Shown here: positions 19,481 to 28,488 of the stretch, in pieces | Layout: every line of letters begins with the position of its first letter | How positions within the stretch are numbered: position 1 is the first letter of the stretch | Source: DASYLJ01 sp036009625 | GTDB lineage: Bacteria; Desulfobacterota; Binatia; DP-6 | Assembly (NCBI GenBank): GCA_036009625.1 | Contig: DASYLJ010000090.1 | Span: forward strand, 1-64,000 | Length of the DNA: 64,000 nucleotides | Direction of reading: 5' to 3' | Position numbers and translations under genes: made by a program | The notes under the pieces: generated by a model | What the model was told of the DNA's origin: nothing | Database searches by the model: none | What the model saw: the letters and a program-made list of their open reading frames with translations, nothing else

Positions 19481-19998
19481 GGTGGCTTTCGGCGCAGGAC
19501 GCGTGCGTACACCGGGCACGTCTCGGCGTGCGCCCCGGGCAGGTAGCCGGTACTCATCAGGAACTCCCCCGTGATCTCGCCGCCGGTGAAGCGGAACGTC
19601 TGTTTGAAGAGCCGCACCCACTCGGCCTTGGGGCGCGGATGGTGGGCGTCGAGCCAGGCGGCGAACGAGCCGTGCGTGTCGCGCAGCGCCAGCACGCGAC
19701 GCGCGTTCTCGATGGCTGCATCGACCTTGAGCTGGTTGCGGATGATGCCGGTGTCGGCGAGCAGCCGGCGGCGTTCGCGGGCGCCGTACGCGGCCACCCG
19801 TTCGAGCGCGAATCCGTCGTAGGCGGCGCGGAAGGCGTCGCGCTTCTTGAGAATGGTCAACCAGGACAGGCCGGCCTGGTTGATCTCGAGCACGAGGCGT
19901 TCGAAGAGCGCATCGTCGTCGCGCAGCGGAAAGCCGTACTCGCGGTCGTGGTAGGGGCCGTGGAACGGATGGCCGGGCGCGATCGCACAGTAGCTCAT
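19465..19998 (-). CDS. tag: DNA-3-methyladenine glycosylase I
   Basis: A 177-residue base-excision repair enzyme that removes 3-methyladenine. Seen: N-terminal Cys4 and His17 (YHDREYG) and C-terminal GAHAETCPVY, which together give the family zinc site (Cys, His, His, Cys). LEINQAGLSWLTILKKRDAF is the diagnostic core, with Glu38 and Trp46 in the base pocket. GIIRNQLKVDAAIENAR carries the HhH-like helix. It abuts the GFA gene with no gap. Confidence 0.93.
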   Translation of the reverse strand: MSYCAIAPGHPFHGPYHDREYGFPLRDDDALFERLVLEINQAGLSWLTILKKRDAFRAAYDGFALERVAAYGARERRRLLADTGIIRNQLKVDAAIENARRVLALRDTHGSFAAWLDAHHPRPKAEWVRLFKQTFRFTGGEITGEFLMSTGYLPGAHAETCPVYARVLRRKPPWTRA

Positions 19999-20406
19999 TC
20001 AGGCGACGACCGGGGGCCGGGCGCCGGCGTGTCGCGGCAGGCCGTCGGCGAGACGCACCCACGGGACCTGCTGCTGGGTGAAGATGTGGTCCTCGGGCGC
20101 GAGCGCGGCGGGATCGTCGAGGCTGCAGGCGGTGACGTCGACGTCGGGCCGGTCGTGGCGGCGGTAGGTGAGCGGCGTCCCGCAGCGGCCGCAGAACGTG
20201 CGCTCGACGCCGGGCGACGACGCATGTCGCACGAGTGTGCCCTGCATGATGACCAGCGACGGCGCGGCCACGCTGAACCACGTCATGAACGGCGCGGCAC
20301 TGCTGCGCCGGCAGTCGACACAGTGGCAGTGGGTGACGTCGAACGGCCTGTCACCGGCGCGATAGCGCACGGCGCCGCAGCGACATCCTCCCTCCAGATC
20401 GGCCAT
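19999..20406 (-). CDS. GFA/CENP-V family zinc protein
   Basis: A 135-residue Mss4-like-fold protein of the Gfa (glutathione-dependent formaldehyde-activating) family. Zinc ligands are visible as CRCGAVRY (Cys8, Cys10), HCHCVDCRR (Cys27, Cys29, Cys32) and FCGRCGTPL (two Cys, around 72-75). Most members have no proven activity. It is the first gene of a compact minus-strand run with tag. Confidence 0.88.
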   Translation of the reverse strand: MADLEGGCRCGAVRYRAGDRPFDVTHCHCVDCRRSSAAPFMTWFSVAAPSLVIMQGTLVRHASSPGVERTFCGRCGTPLTYRRHDRPDVDVTACSLDDPAALAPEDHIFTQQQVPWVRLADGLPRHAGARPPVVA

Positions 20407-20481
20407 GCGTGGTTCTCGGCGCCCACCGTGCGCCAGTCAAGCGTTCGACACGTTCGCGGGCTTCGACTACGACGCCGCCCG

Positions 20482-20778
20482 ATGCACGACGTGGACTCCG
20501 CCACCACGGCCCTGGGCTTCGCCGCGGCGACGCTGACGACGGTGGCATTCGCGCCGCAGCTGGTCCGAGTGCTGCGGACGCGGTCCGCCGAAGACCTGTC
20601 GTTGGCGATGCTCGGCATATTCAACCTCGGGGTGCTGCTCTGGCTGGTCTACGGCGTGCGCGTGTGGGCGATGCCCATCATCGCCGCCAACGCCGTCACG
20701 CTCGCGCAGAGCGGCGCGCTCCTGGTGCTCAAGGTGCGCTACGACCGCGCCAATGCGCGCTCGATCCAGCGTCGATAG
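20482..20778 (+). CDS. SemiSWEET-type sugar transporter
   Basis: A 98-residue membrane protein with three helices, the single-triple-helix-bundle SemiSWEET that works as a dimer to transport sugars. The PQ-loop-like motif FAPQLVRVLRTRSAEDLS is followed by LGIFNLGVLLWLVYGV, as in characterised SemiSWEETs. Start ATG 20482 gives the standard length. The last 40 nt overlap the 3' end of the convergent DsbA-family gene. Confidence 0.9.
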   Translation: MHDVDSATTALGFAAATLTTVAFAPQLVRVLRTRSAEDLSLAMLGIFNLGVLLWLVYGVRVWAMPIIAANAVTLAQSGALLVLKVRYDRANARSIQRR

Positions 20779-21356
20779 CTGCCGATCGGCAGCGCACCCG
20801 TCACCGGCACGTCGCCGCCGACCAGCATGGCCGCAGGGACGCCGCTCAGGCCGAGCGTCACGGCGGCGTTGTGCTCATCGACCACCTGCTGCAGGACCGC
20901 GGGGTCGCCGGCGCGGAGGAAGGCGTCGGGTGGGAGGCCGGCCTCGGCCCAGAGCGTCACCAGCGTCGCGGCGTGGGTGATGTCGCGGTTCTCGGCGAAG
21001 TACGCTTCGAGGAGGCGGCCATGCATGCGGTGGAACGCGTCTGGCCCGAGCGCCGCGGCGGCTTTGGCGACCAGGTGCGGCGGCACGCTGTGCGACGGCG
21101 GACCCGCGTCGCTCTCCCAGGGACGGAACACCGGCGCGTCCGATTCCTCCGCCGGCCGCAGCCAGGACTGCGTGTAGGCACGGAACTTCTCGAGCGTGCG
21201 CGACGGATCGGGATGCGGCCGCAGCAGGAACGTCCGCCATTCGAGCGTGACGGCATCGCCGAACTCGGCGACGACGCGCTCGAGTCGCTGCGTGGCGATG
21301 TAGCACCACGGGCAGAGGTAGTCCGACCACACGACGAGGCCGAGCGAGGCCGTCAT
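20739..21356 (-). CDS. DsbA/FrnE family oxidoreductase
   Basis: A 205-residue thioredoxin-fold protein. It begins VVWSDYLCPWCYIATQRL with the CPWC active site (residues about 13-16), followed by the all-helical insertion and a C-terminal GVPAAMLVGGDVPVTGA. That is the FrnE/2-hydroxychromene isomerase-like pattern of cytoplasmic DsbA relatives. No signal peptide. Its start overlaps the EthD gene stop by 4 nt (ATGA). Confidence 0.87.
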   Translation of the reverse strand: MTASLGLVVWSDYLCPWCYIATQRLERVVAEFGDAVTLEWRTFLLRPHPDPSRTLEKFRAYTQSWLRPAEESDAPVFRPWESDAGPPSHSVPPHLVAKAAAALGPDAFHRMHGRLLEAYFAENRDITHAATLVTLWAEAGLPPDAFLRAGDPAVLQQVVDEHNAAVTLGLSGVPAAMLVGGDVPVTGALPIGSYRRWIERALARS

Positions 21357-21727
21357 CGGCCGCCCACCACGGGATGCTCCTCCGCGATCCAGAGCGGCGA
21401 GCGCGCGAGATCGATGAAGCGTCGCTCGTCCTCGAGCAGCGCCAGGCTCGCCGCCCGTCCGGCGTCGGAGGCCGTCGCGGCCGCGATCGCGTCGGCGCTG
21501 TCCCACCACAGCTCGGCGATGCCGTCGAACGCCTCCGGCCCTCCCCGGCTCGCCGCCAGGGCGGCGTTCATCGGATGGTCGAGGGTGTGGACCTGCACGT
21601 AGCGCCGTATCTGCAGCGTCTCGGCGACGCTCGCCACGAGCGGGCCGTGCGTCTCGCGCCAGTAGCGCTGAAACGCCTCACGCGTGAGATGCGGCAGGCG
21701 ACGGACGCAGAAGACCAGCTTCACCAT
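21353..21727 (-). CDS. EthD domain-containing protein
   Basis: A 124-residue dimeric alpha-beta barrel protein. The EthD signature is MVKLVFCVRRLPHLTREAFQ then YWRETHGPLVASVA, and AELWWDSADAIAAATASD lies in the second half. Relatives assist ring- or ether-cleaving systems or act as small cyclases; the function here is unknown. It is coupled to the downstream DsbA-like gene and lies 14 nt after the porin gene stop. Confidence 0.85.
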   Translation of the reverse strand: MVKLVFCVRRLPHLTREAFQRYWRETHGPLVASVAETLQIRRYVQVHTLDHPMNAALAASRGGPEAFDGIAELWWDSADAIAAATASDAGRAASLALLEDERRFIDLARSPLWIAEEHPVVGGR

Positions 21728-21741
21728 CAGGGCGTCTCCCC

Positions 21742-23061
21742 TCAGAGGGCCACGCCGAGCTGTACCGCGAGAACGAGGGCGTCGTCGACCCGTCCGGTGG
21801 CGTTCGGATTGATGACGCCCTGCAGGTCGGGTTGGATGTAGAGCCACGGAAAGATGTCGACCCGATAGTTCAGCTCGAGGATGGCCTCGTAGGTCTGCCC
21901 CGGCTTGCCGTCGCTGCGCTGCATGCGACGGAGATCGCGGCTGCTGCGTCCGTAGACACCGAACAGCCCGAGGACGTCGTGCGGGCGGCCCGGAATCGGC
22001 CCTTCCCAGAGCACGCCATCGTCGAGGAACCACTGCTGCTGGTTGACGTCGGGGGGAGCCCACGCGAGGGCCACGAACGGCGTGATGCCGAGCCCATGCG
22101 CGCCCGTCGAGCGGAAGACGCGCTGATCGAGCGCGGTGTAGAGCCCCCACGACGCCGGCGCCTGGCGACCGCTGCGGAACTCGGTGTGCTGCTCGGTGTC
22201 GTACCAGCCGCCGAGCTTGTAGTGACCGCGCAGCCCGGGGGAAATCTCCGGCAGCCAGCCGATCTCGTTCATGCTGGCGACGCCGCTGTCCTCGTGGATC
22301 GTGAAGTCGACGCCGTGGAAGCGGTTGGCGCGGAACGGCGCGTACGTGTTGTAGGCGCCGGTCATCAGATAGAGCTCGTCGGTCGCCCACCAGCGGCCGC
22401 GCGCGCCCCACGCTGTGTTGGGATAGCTCGACACCGAGACGTCGATGGGAATGCTGAGCGGGTTGCCGCACAGCCCGAGGTTCTGCGCGTAGCAGTAGAG
22501 CGGCGACGCGATGAAGTCGTCGAGCGCGTCGATACGCCCGGCCACCAGGTCGAGGCGCTCGTCGAGGAGCTGCGTCTCGAACGCCATGACGACGAGGCGG
22601 GACGTCTGCGCGCCGAAGATCTCCTGCACCGCGAACTGGTTCGGGATGTCCTTCGAGAGGCTGTTGCCGGCACGATTCGACATCGACGCCACGAACCGCG
22701 TGTGCGGCAGCGACAGCAGCTTCTCCAGATCGACGAACATCGCCGCGTCGACGTTGTGCGTGTAGCGCGCGCGATGCTTGCGTCCGCCGACGGGATTGCC
22801 GGCGGCCTCGAGCACGTACGCGGCACCGAACGCGACCCCGCGATCGGCGAGCCAGCTGCGCGCGCCGCCCCAGTCGCCGCTCAGCGTCGCCGCGCCCTCC
22901 ACCTGGCGCGCGCCGAACTGGCGCCCGACCCCGAGCACGCCCCAACCGTCCCCCGTGTCGGACGAGGGCGGCGCCATCCACGTCGTCCCGGGTGGCGACT
23001 TCGCGGCGGCGGTCGAGAGCAGCGTGACGAGGAACAGGGCGGCGAGACAGCGTACGAGCAT
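21742..23061 (-). CDS. OprB family carbohydrate-selective porin
   Basis: A 439-residue outer-membrane beta-barrel protein. A signal peptide (MLVRCLAALFLVTLLSTAAA) is followed by the OprB hallmark SGDWGGARSWLADRGV. The C-terminal half contains repeated amphipathic strands and the typical ending YRVDIFPWLYIQPDLQGVIN followed by NPNATG and a final ALVLAVQLGVAL. OprB proteins pass sugars or other small solutes across the outer membrane. ATG 23061 is used because the in-frame upstream sequence is not signal-like. An unusual Cys pair (LYCYAQNLGLCGNP) sits in one loop. Confidence 0.87.
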   Translation of the reverse strand: MLVRCLAALFLVTLLSTAAAKSPPGTTWMAPPSSDTGDGWGVLGVGRQFGARQVEGAATLSGDWGGARSWLADRGVAFGAAYVLEAAGNPVGGRKHRARYTHNVDAAMFVDLEKLLSLPHTRFVASMSNRAGNSLSKDIPNQFAVQEIFGAQTSRLVVMAFETQLLDERLDLVAGRIDALDDFIASPLYCYAQNLGLCGNPLSIPIDVSVSSYPNTAWGARGRWWATDELYLMTGAYNTYAPFRANRFHGVDFTIHEDSGVASMNEIGWLPEISPGLRGHYKLGGWYDTEQHTEFRSGRQAPASWGLYTALDQRVFRSTGAHGLGITPFVALAWAPPDVNQQQWFLDDGVLWEGPIPGRPHDVLGLFGVYGRSSRDLRRMQRSDGKPGQTYEAILELNYRVDIFPWLYIQPDLQGVINPNATGRVDDALVLAVQLGVAL

Positions 23062-23172
23062 ACGAGTCTCCGCGCGGGACGTCCGAGCGCCCGCAGCCAC
23101 CCCTCGCGTTCCCCCCCGAGAGTCCGCCACCGCGGCGCGCATATCGCACGCCGCGGGCGCGGGTCCAAACGG

Positions 23173-24288
23173 TCAGGCGCCGGCGGCGATGAGCTCGCCG
23201 AGTCGCGCGAGCTGGCGCGCGCCCGAGCCCATGGTGAGCTCGATCGCCTTCGACCAGAGGTAGTAGCGGTACAGCGGGTAGTCGGTGTCGACGCCGATGC
23301 CACCGTGCAGATGCTGCGCGGTGTACGCGATGCGATGCCCGGCGTCGGCGGCCCAGAACTTCGCCGACAGCACCTCGGCGTGCGCCGGCCGGCCCTCGTC
23401 CAGCAGCCACGCCGCCTGCCACAACGTCAGCCGGATGCCCTCGACGTCGATGAAGGCGTCGGCGGCACGCTGCTGCACCGCCTGGAAGCTGGCGATGGCG
23501 CGATCGAACTGCTTGCGCTCGATGGTGTACTGCGCGGTCATGCGCAGCGCACGATCGACGACGCCGAGCTCGAGCGCGCACAGTCCCACCGTGGCGTGAT
23601 CGACGAGCCATTCGACGATGGCCGTGCCCGCCATGGGATCGCCGAGCACGTCGTCGGCGATGGCGCCCGTCAGCGTCATGCGCGACAGCGGCTCCTTGTT
23701 GGTGGCGATCTGGCGCTCGAGGGTGACACCCTGCGCCTGCGGATCGATCAGGAAGACGCCGATCGTCCCGTCACCGGTGCGTGCCGGCACGAGCACGCGC
23801 GCGGCGAGGTGGGCCGCGGGCACGCACTGCTTCACGCCCTCGAGACGCCAGCCGTCGCCGTCCCGCACGGCGCGTGTCTCCGGCGCTGCCGGATCCTCGG
23901 CCGGGAACTCGGTGAGCGCTGCGGTCAGGATGACGTCGCCCGAGACGACACCGGGCAGCCACTTCGCCTTCTGCTCCGCCGTACCGAACGCGGCGATGGG
24001 TGCCGCGCCCAGCAGCGCCGTCGCCCACACCGGCACCGGTGCAACCGTGCCGCCCACCTGCTCGAGCACGAGGCAGAGCTCGACGAGCCCGAGGCCGACG
24101 CCGCCGTACTCCTCGGGCAGCGCCAGGCCGAGGAGGCTGGCCTTGGCGAGCGCGCCCCAGAGATCACGATCGAACCAGTCGGGTGTCTGCTCGATGGCCT
24201 TGAGACGATCCTGGGTGACGTGGTCCTGACAGATCTGCTTGGCGAGGTCCCGCAGGGCCTCCTGATCGGGGCTGAAGGCGAAATCCAT
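23173..24288 (-). CDS. acyl-CoA dehydrogenase, probable non-catalytic partner subunit
   Basis: A 371-residue ACAD-fold flavoprotein. The N-terminal helical domain (DFAFSPDQEALRDLAKQICQ), a degenerate middle beta domain and the C-terminal domain (QYTIERKQFDRAIASFQAVQ; LHGGIGVDTDYPLYRYY) are all visible. The usual catalytic Glu is absent at both known positions: the segment equivalent to HER reads DHATVGL, and the C-terminal loop reads ELTMGSGARQ instead of YEGT. It lies directly after another ACAD gene. In mycobacterial steroid catabolism such pairs form alpha2beta2 enzymes with only one catalytic subunit. Confidence 0.87.
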   Translation of the reverse strand: MDFAFSPDQEALRDLAKQICQDHVTQDRLKAIEQTPDWFDRDLWGALAKASLLGLALPEEYGGVGLGLVELCLVLEQVGGTVAPVPVWATALLGAAPIAAFGTAEQKAKWLPGVVSGDVILTAALTEFPAEDPAAPETRAVRDGDGWRLEGVKQCVPAAHLAARVLVPARTGDGTIGVFLIDPQAQGVTLERQIATNKEPLSRMTLTGAIADDVLGDPMAGTAIVEWLVDHATVGLCALELGVVDRALRMTAQYTIERKQFDRAIASFQAVQQRAADAFIDVEGIRLTLWQAAWLLDEGRPAHAEVLSAKFWAADAGHRIAYTAQHLHGGIGVDTDYPLYRYYLWSKAIELTMGSGARQLARLGELIAAGA

Positions 24289-24308
24289 GATGATCGATCT
24301 CCGTTGGC

Positions 24309-25481
24309 TCAGCGGGACTTCGGCATGCCGAGGCCGCCCATCGCGATGATGTCGCGCTGGATCTCGTTGGTGCCGGCGCCAAAGGTCATGATGAGAATGG
24401 CGCGATACATGCGTTCGAGACGGCCCTGCAGCCGCGCCTCGGGCGATCCGGCCTTCACCGCACCGGCCTGCCCGAGAATCTCGAGCAACAGGCGGTAGGC
24501 CTCGACGTAGAACTCGCTGCCGAACACCTTCACGGTGGACGACTCGGCGTAGTTCATCTCGCCGCGGCTCATGCTCCACGCCTGACGCCAGTTGAGGAGC
24601 TTCAGCACCTCGAGCTTGGCGTGCACGTGGGCCAGGTTGCGCTGCACCCAGTGCTGGTCGATGACGCGCTGTCCGTTCGGCAGCTTCGTCGCCGCCGCCC
24701 AGTCGCGCGTCTCCTGGTAGTAGCGATCCGTCGGGCCGTACGGGATCAGCGACACGCGCTCGTGGTTCAGCTGGCCCACGATGAGCCACCAGCCGCCGTT
24801 CTCGGGGCCGATCAGGTGATCGGCGGGGACGCGCACGTCCTCGAAGAAGGTGGCGTTGGTGGTGACGTCGCCCATCGTCGGCAGCGGCGAGATCTTGTAG
24901 CCCGGTGACGACGTCGGGACCATGAAGATCGAGATGCCGTCGTGCTTCTTGGCGGTGGGATCGGTGCGTGCCGCGAGCCAGATGAAGTCGGCGTACTGCG
25001 CCTGGCTGGTGTAGAGCTTGGCGCCGTTGATGACCCACTGATCGCCGTCACGAACGGCGCGCGTGCGCAGCGACGCCAGGTCGGTGCCGGCACCCGCCTC
25101 GGTGTAACCGATTGCGAAGTGGACGTCGCCGTGGAGCGCTTTCGGCAGGAAGCGCTGCTTCTGCTCCTCGGTGCCGTACTGCATGAGCATCGGGCTCACC
25201 GACATGATGGTGAGCGTCGGCAGCACGATGTTCGCGCGCCACGCCTCGTCGAAGAAGATGAACTGTTCGATCGGCGTGCGACCCTGGCCGCCGTATTCTT
25301 TGGGCCAGCCCACGCCGAGCCACCCGTCGGCGCCCATCTTCTTGAGCGCCTTCATGTACTCCGGCCCGCCGCCCTCGGTGACGGCGATCTCGGCCTCGTA
25401 CGCGGGCGTCACGATGCCGCGAAAATATTCGCGAATCTGGTCGCGGAGCGCCTTGTGCTCCGGGAGGAGATCGATGTGCAT
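24309..25481 (-). CDS. acyl-CoA dehydrogenase, probable catalytic subunit of a heteromeric pair
   Basis: A 390-residue ACAD that oxidises an acyl-CoA to the enoyl-CoA with FAD. Substrate- and FAD-binding segments are IGYTEAGAGTDLASLRTRAV (about 125-143) and LPTMGDVTTNATFFEDVRVP. Glu241 in QLNHERVSL occupies the isovaleryl-CoA-dehydrogenase-type catalytic position, while the C-terminal GAGTNEIQRDI lacks the alternative Glu before Gly-Thr. It is encoded 20 nt upstream of the Glu-less partner. The wording is closest to FadE26/FadE29-like enzymes of steroid side-chain degradation. Confidence 0.9.
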   Translation of the reverse strand: MHIDLLPEHKALRDQIREYFRGIVTPAYEAEIAVTEGGGPEYMKALKKMGADGWLGVGWPKEYGGQGRTPIEQFIFFDEAWRANIVLPTLTIMSVSPMLMQYGTEEQKQRFLPKALHGDVHFAIGYTEAGAGTDLASLRTRAVRDGDQWVINGAKLYTSQAQYADFIWLAARTDPTAKKHDGISIFMVPTSSPGYKISPLPTMGDVTTNATFFEDVRVPADHLIGPENGGWWLIVGQLNHERVSLIPYGPTDRYYQETRDWAAATKLPNGQRVIDQHWVQRNLAHVHAKLEVLKLLNWRQAWSMSRGEMNYAESSTVKVFGSEFYVEAYRLLLEILGQAGAVKAGSPEARLQGRLERMYRAILIMTFGAGTNEIQRDIIAMGGLGMPKSR

Positions 25482-25547
25482 GCGGCGGAGTGATACGCGG
25501 TCGCGGGCGCGACAGTCAAACGACCGTTTGGGGGCGCCGGAGCGTGC

Positions 25548-26708
25548 TCAGAGCAGTCGTCTGGAGGCGAGATCGGCGCCTTCGCGCAGCGCTTTCAGCT
25601 TGGCCCACACCACTTCCTCGGCGACTTCGCCGAGGCCGGCGGCAGTGGCGAAGCCGCAGTCGGTGCCGGCGATCACACGACGCGGGTCGCCGATCGCCTG
25701 CGCGGCGCGCTCGAGGCGGTCGGCAACCACTTCGGGATGCTCGACGTAGTTCGTGGTGGTGTCGATCACGCCCGCGATCAGCAGCCAGCTCGCCGGCAGT
25801 GGGTGCTTCGCGATGGTGCGCCACTCGTGCTCGTGACGCGGGTTCGCCATCGACAGCACGACGCCGCCGACGCGCGCGTGCACGAGGTGCGGCAGCAGGA
25901 TGTCGAGCGGCACGTCGCAGTCGTGCGGCCCCTCGTAGTTGCCCCAGCACACGTGCAGCCGGACGCGATCGGGCGGGATGCGCGCCAGCGCGCGGTTCAT
26001 CGCACGGATCACGAGGTCGACGAAGGTGAGGAAGTCCTCGATGGGACGGTCGGCGAACAACGTGTGCCGTTCCATCGCCAGGTCGGGGCAGTCGATCTGC
26101 AGGATGAAACCCTGCGCGACGATGGCGGCGTACTCGTGCCGCAGCGCCTCGGCCAGCGCCACGACGTATTCCTCGAACGTCGGGTAGTGCGCGTTCTCCA
26201 TCGCGCACGCGACGATGCCCGGCGACGGCGCGGTCATGAACGACTCGGAGAACGACCGCCCGACGTCGGCCAGCACGCGGCGGTAGACGTCGGCGTCGCG
26301 CTCGACGGCCGTCGGATCGGTATAGTGCACGGGGCCGGTCGCACGCGGCGCGCGCATCAGGCTCACCATGTCGCGCGCGAAGTCGGGCAGTCGCTGCGTC
26401 AGGAACGTCGGGTAGCGCACGATGTCGCGCATGATGGGACGGCTGCTCTCGCCGGCGAAGCCACTCATGCGGTGCTGCAGGTAGGTGAAGAAGCTCTCGC
26501 GCGGATGCTCGCCGTCGTTGCCGACGTCGATGCCGGCGTCGAGCTGGCTCTCGACGACGCGGCGCGTGGAGGCCGCGATGGCGGCGGCCAGCTCGGCGGC
26601 GTCGACCGGCTCGTTCCGGCTGCGGCGCACGAAGAGTGCATTCAGCTCCGGCGAGCGTGGCAGGCTGCCGGCGTGGGTGGTCAGGATGCGCGACGTGCTG
26701 GCGAGCAT
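25548..26708 (-). CDS. MetE C-terminal-like (cobalamin-independent methionine synthase II family) protein
   Basis: A 386-residue TIM-barrel protein like the C-terminal catalytic half of MetE, with no N-terminal folate-binding half. The zinc ligands are suggested by LHVCWGN (His, Cys) and GTDCGFAT (Cys). THAGSLPRSPEL at the N-terminus is the family opening. Such half-length homologues probably move a methyl or alkyl group from an unknown donor; methionine synthesis is not established. It lies between the DUF35-thiolase fusion and the ACAD pair on the same strand. Confidence 0.85.
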   Translation of the reverse strand: MLASTSRILTTHAGSLPRSPELNALFVRRSRNEPVDAAELAAAIAASTRRVVESQLDAGIDVGNDGEHPRESFFTYLQHRMSGFAGESSRPIMRDIVRYPTFLTQRLPDFARDMVSLMRAPRATGPVHYTDPTAVERDADVYRRVLADVGRSFSESFMTAPSPGIVACAMENAHYPTFEEYVVALAEALRHEYAAIVAQGFILQIDCPDLAMERHTLFADRPIEDFLTFVDLVIRAMNRALARIPPDRVRLHVCWGNYEGPHDCDVPLDILLPHLVHARVGGVVLSMANPRHEHEWRTIAKHPLPASWLLIAGVIDTTTNYVEHPEVVADRLERAAQAIGDPRRVIAGTDCGFATAAGLGEVAEEVVWAKLKALREGADLASRRLL

Positions 26709-26757
26709 GGGGGTGCTTTACGCCCGTCCGTTCCCCCTGACCAGTGCGTCCTCCAGG

Positions 26758-28443
26758 TCAGCGCGTGAGCAGCATGCAGCCGGCCACCGGTCCACCGCCG
26801 TTCGCGACCACGGCGACCTCGCAATCGGGTACCTGCCGCGCGCCGCACTCGCCACGCAGCTGACGGATGGCCTCGGCGAGGAATCCGAACCCATGCAGAC
26901 GCCCGCCCGAGAGCTGGCCACCCCACGTGTTCGACGGCAGGGCGCCACCCAGCTCGAGGCGACCGCCCTCGACGAACGGCCCGCTCTCGCCGCGGCCACA
27001 GAAGCCGAGCGCTTCGAGCCACGACAGCGTCAGGAAGCTGAAGCCGTCGTAGAGCTGCGCGGTGTCGACGTCGGCGGGCGTCAGGTCGGTGCGCGACCAC
27101 AGCTGCGCGCCGGCGTCGCGCGACGACATGGACGTGAGATCCTCCCACTGGTCCCAGCTCGGACGCGAGCGCATCGCCGTGCCGACCGCGTTCACGTGCA
27201 CCGCCGGCTTCGGCAGATCGCGCGCGACGTCACGATGCGACACGATGACCGCCGTCGAGCCGTCGCACGGGGCGTCGCAGTCGTAGAGGCTGAAGGGCCA
27301 GCTCACCATGCGCACCGCGAGGTAGTCGTCGAGCGTCATCGGCTCGCGATAGACCGCATCGGGATTCAGCGCCGCGTGCTTGCGCCCCGCCAACGCCACC
27401 GCCCCGAGGTGCTCGCGGCGCGTGCCGAACTCGTGCATGTGGCGCACGCAGTTCATCGCCAGCCAGTTCGCCGCCGACATCGCGCCGTACGGGATGAGGT
27501 AGGCGCCGAACCCGCCGATCTCGCGCGACCCGGCGCCGATGCCACGCCGTCCGTGGCCAGCCGCGGCCGACGCCTCGCTCACGGTGCGATAGACGAGGAC
27601 GTGCCGCGCCAGCCCCGCCGCCACCGCGAGGGACGCCGCGATCACGGGCGCGATCTGCGCCGCCCCCTCCGGCCCCGCCTGATGCCAGCTCACCGACAGG
27701 CCGAGCGCGTCCTGCACGTCGACGATGCTCGGTCCCGAGAACCCTGGTGGTGCGCCGCCCATGAACCCTGGGTAGGAGGCGATGCCGTCGATGTCGTCGG
27801 GCGTGAGCCCGGCGTCGGCGATGGCGCGCAGCGCCGCCTCGGCGGTGAGGTCCATGTCGGTGCGGAAGAGCCTCCGGCCGATCTGCGACTGCCCGACACC
27901 CGACAGGATCGCTCGTCGCTCCAGGCGTTCCTCGGGCAGGATGTGTCGCGGCGGCCGCGACAGCACGACGTCGGTGTCGGTGGCCTTGGGCGGGGTTGCC
28001 GGCGTCGTACGCAACGCGGCGGCGTCGCGCGGCGCCGGGTCGGGCTCGAACATCGGCAGCGAGATCTCGTCGTTGACCTTCTGGAAGACGACGCGCACCG
28101 GCATGCCGATCTGCACCGCGTCGACGGCACAGCCGACGATGTTCGTCATGAGGCGCAGGTTCGGCTGCTCGACCAGCTCGACGATGGCGATGACGTACGG
28201 CACTTCCAGCCCCGGCATCCAGCGCTGGTGGTTCACCGTGTACGTCGCCACGGTGGCGAGTCCCGACAGGTCCTCGGGTGCGACGTCGCGGCTGCGACAG
28301 CGCGAGCACACCGGTCGTGACGGATGGATGATCCAGCGACACGCGCGACAGCGCGTCATCGCGAGGCGTCCCTCGCGACACGCCGTCCAGTAGGCTTCGC
28401 TGTCGGGCTCGATGGCGGGGAGCGGGGCGAAGGGATGGTCCAT
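26758..28443 (-). CDS. DUF35 OB-fold/zinc-ribbon fused to a thiolase-like (Ltp2-type) domain
   Basis: A 561-residue fusion. Residues 1-150 are a DUF35 module with a rubredoxin-like ribbon (CRACRW and CSRCRSRD, two CxxC pairs) and an OB fold (YTVNHQRWMPGLEVPYVIAI). Residues about 180-561 are a thiolase-like domain (GVGQSQIGRRL, FTDMDLTAEAALRAIADAGL). The thiolase Cys position reads WHQAGPEGAAQIAP, so no nucleophilic Cys. This resembles Ltp2, the retro-aldolase that removes the last side-chain unit of steroids and works with the DUF35 domain of ChsH2; here both parts are one chain. Start ATG 28443. Confidence 0.83.
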   Translation of the reverse strand: MDHPFAPLPAIEPDSEAYWTACREGRLAMTRCRACRWIIHPSRPVCSRCRSRDVAPEDLSGLATVATYTVNHQRWMPGLEVPYVIAIVELVEQPNLRLMTNIVGCAVDAVQIGMPVRVVFQKVNDEISLPMFEPDPAPRDAAALRTTPATPPKATDTDVVLSRPPRHILPEERLERRAILSGVGQSQIGRRLFRTDMDLTAEAALRAIADAGLTPDDIDGIASYPGFMGGAPPGFSGPSIVDVQDALGLSVSWHQAGPEGAAQIAPVIAASLAVAAGLARHVLVYRTVSEASAAAGHGRRGIGAGSREIGGFGAYLIPYGAMSAANWLAMNCVRHMHEFGTRREHLGAVALAGRKHAALNPDAVYREPMTLDDYLAVRMVSWPFSLYDCDAPCDGSTAVIVSHRDVARDLPKPAVHVNAVGTAMRSRPSWDQWEDLTSMSSRDAGAQLWSRTDLTPADVDTAQLYDGFSFLTLSWLEALGFCGRGESGPFVEGGRLELGGALPSNTWGGQLSGGRLHGFGFLAEAIRQLRGECGARQVPDCEVAVVANGGGPVAGCMLLTR

Positions 28444-28488
28444 GGCGACGCGGTTATTCCGCGCCTGGCGCGCTCCGCGCAACCTCGC

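Noticed and set aside
20409..20480. Upstream extension of the SemiSWEET frame
   Set aside because: The extension is Arg-rich and antisense-like; ATG 20482 gives the exact family length with the first helix at the N-terminus.
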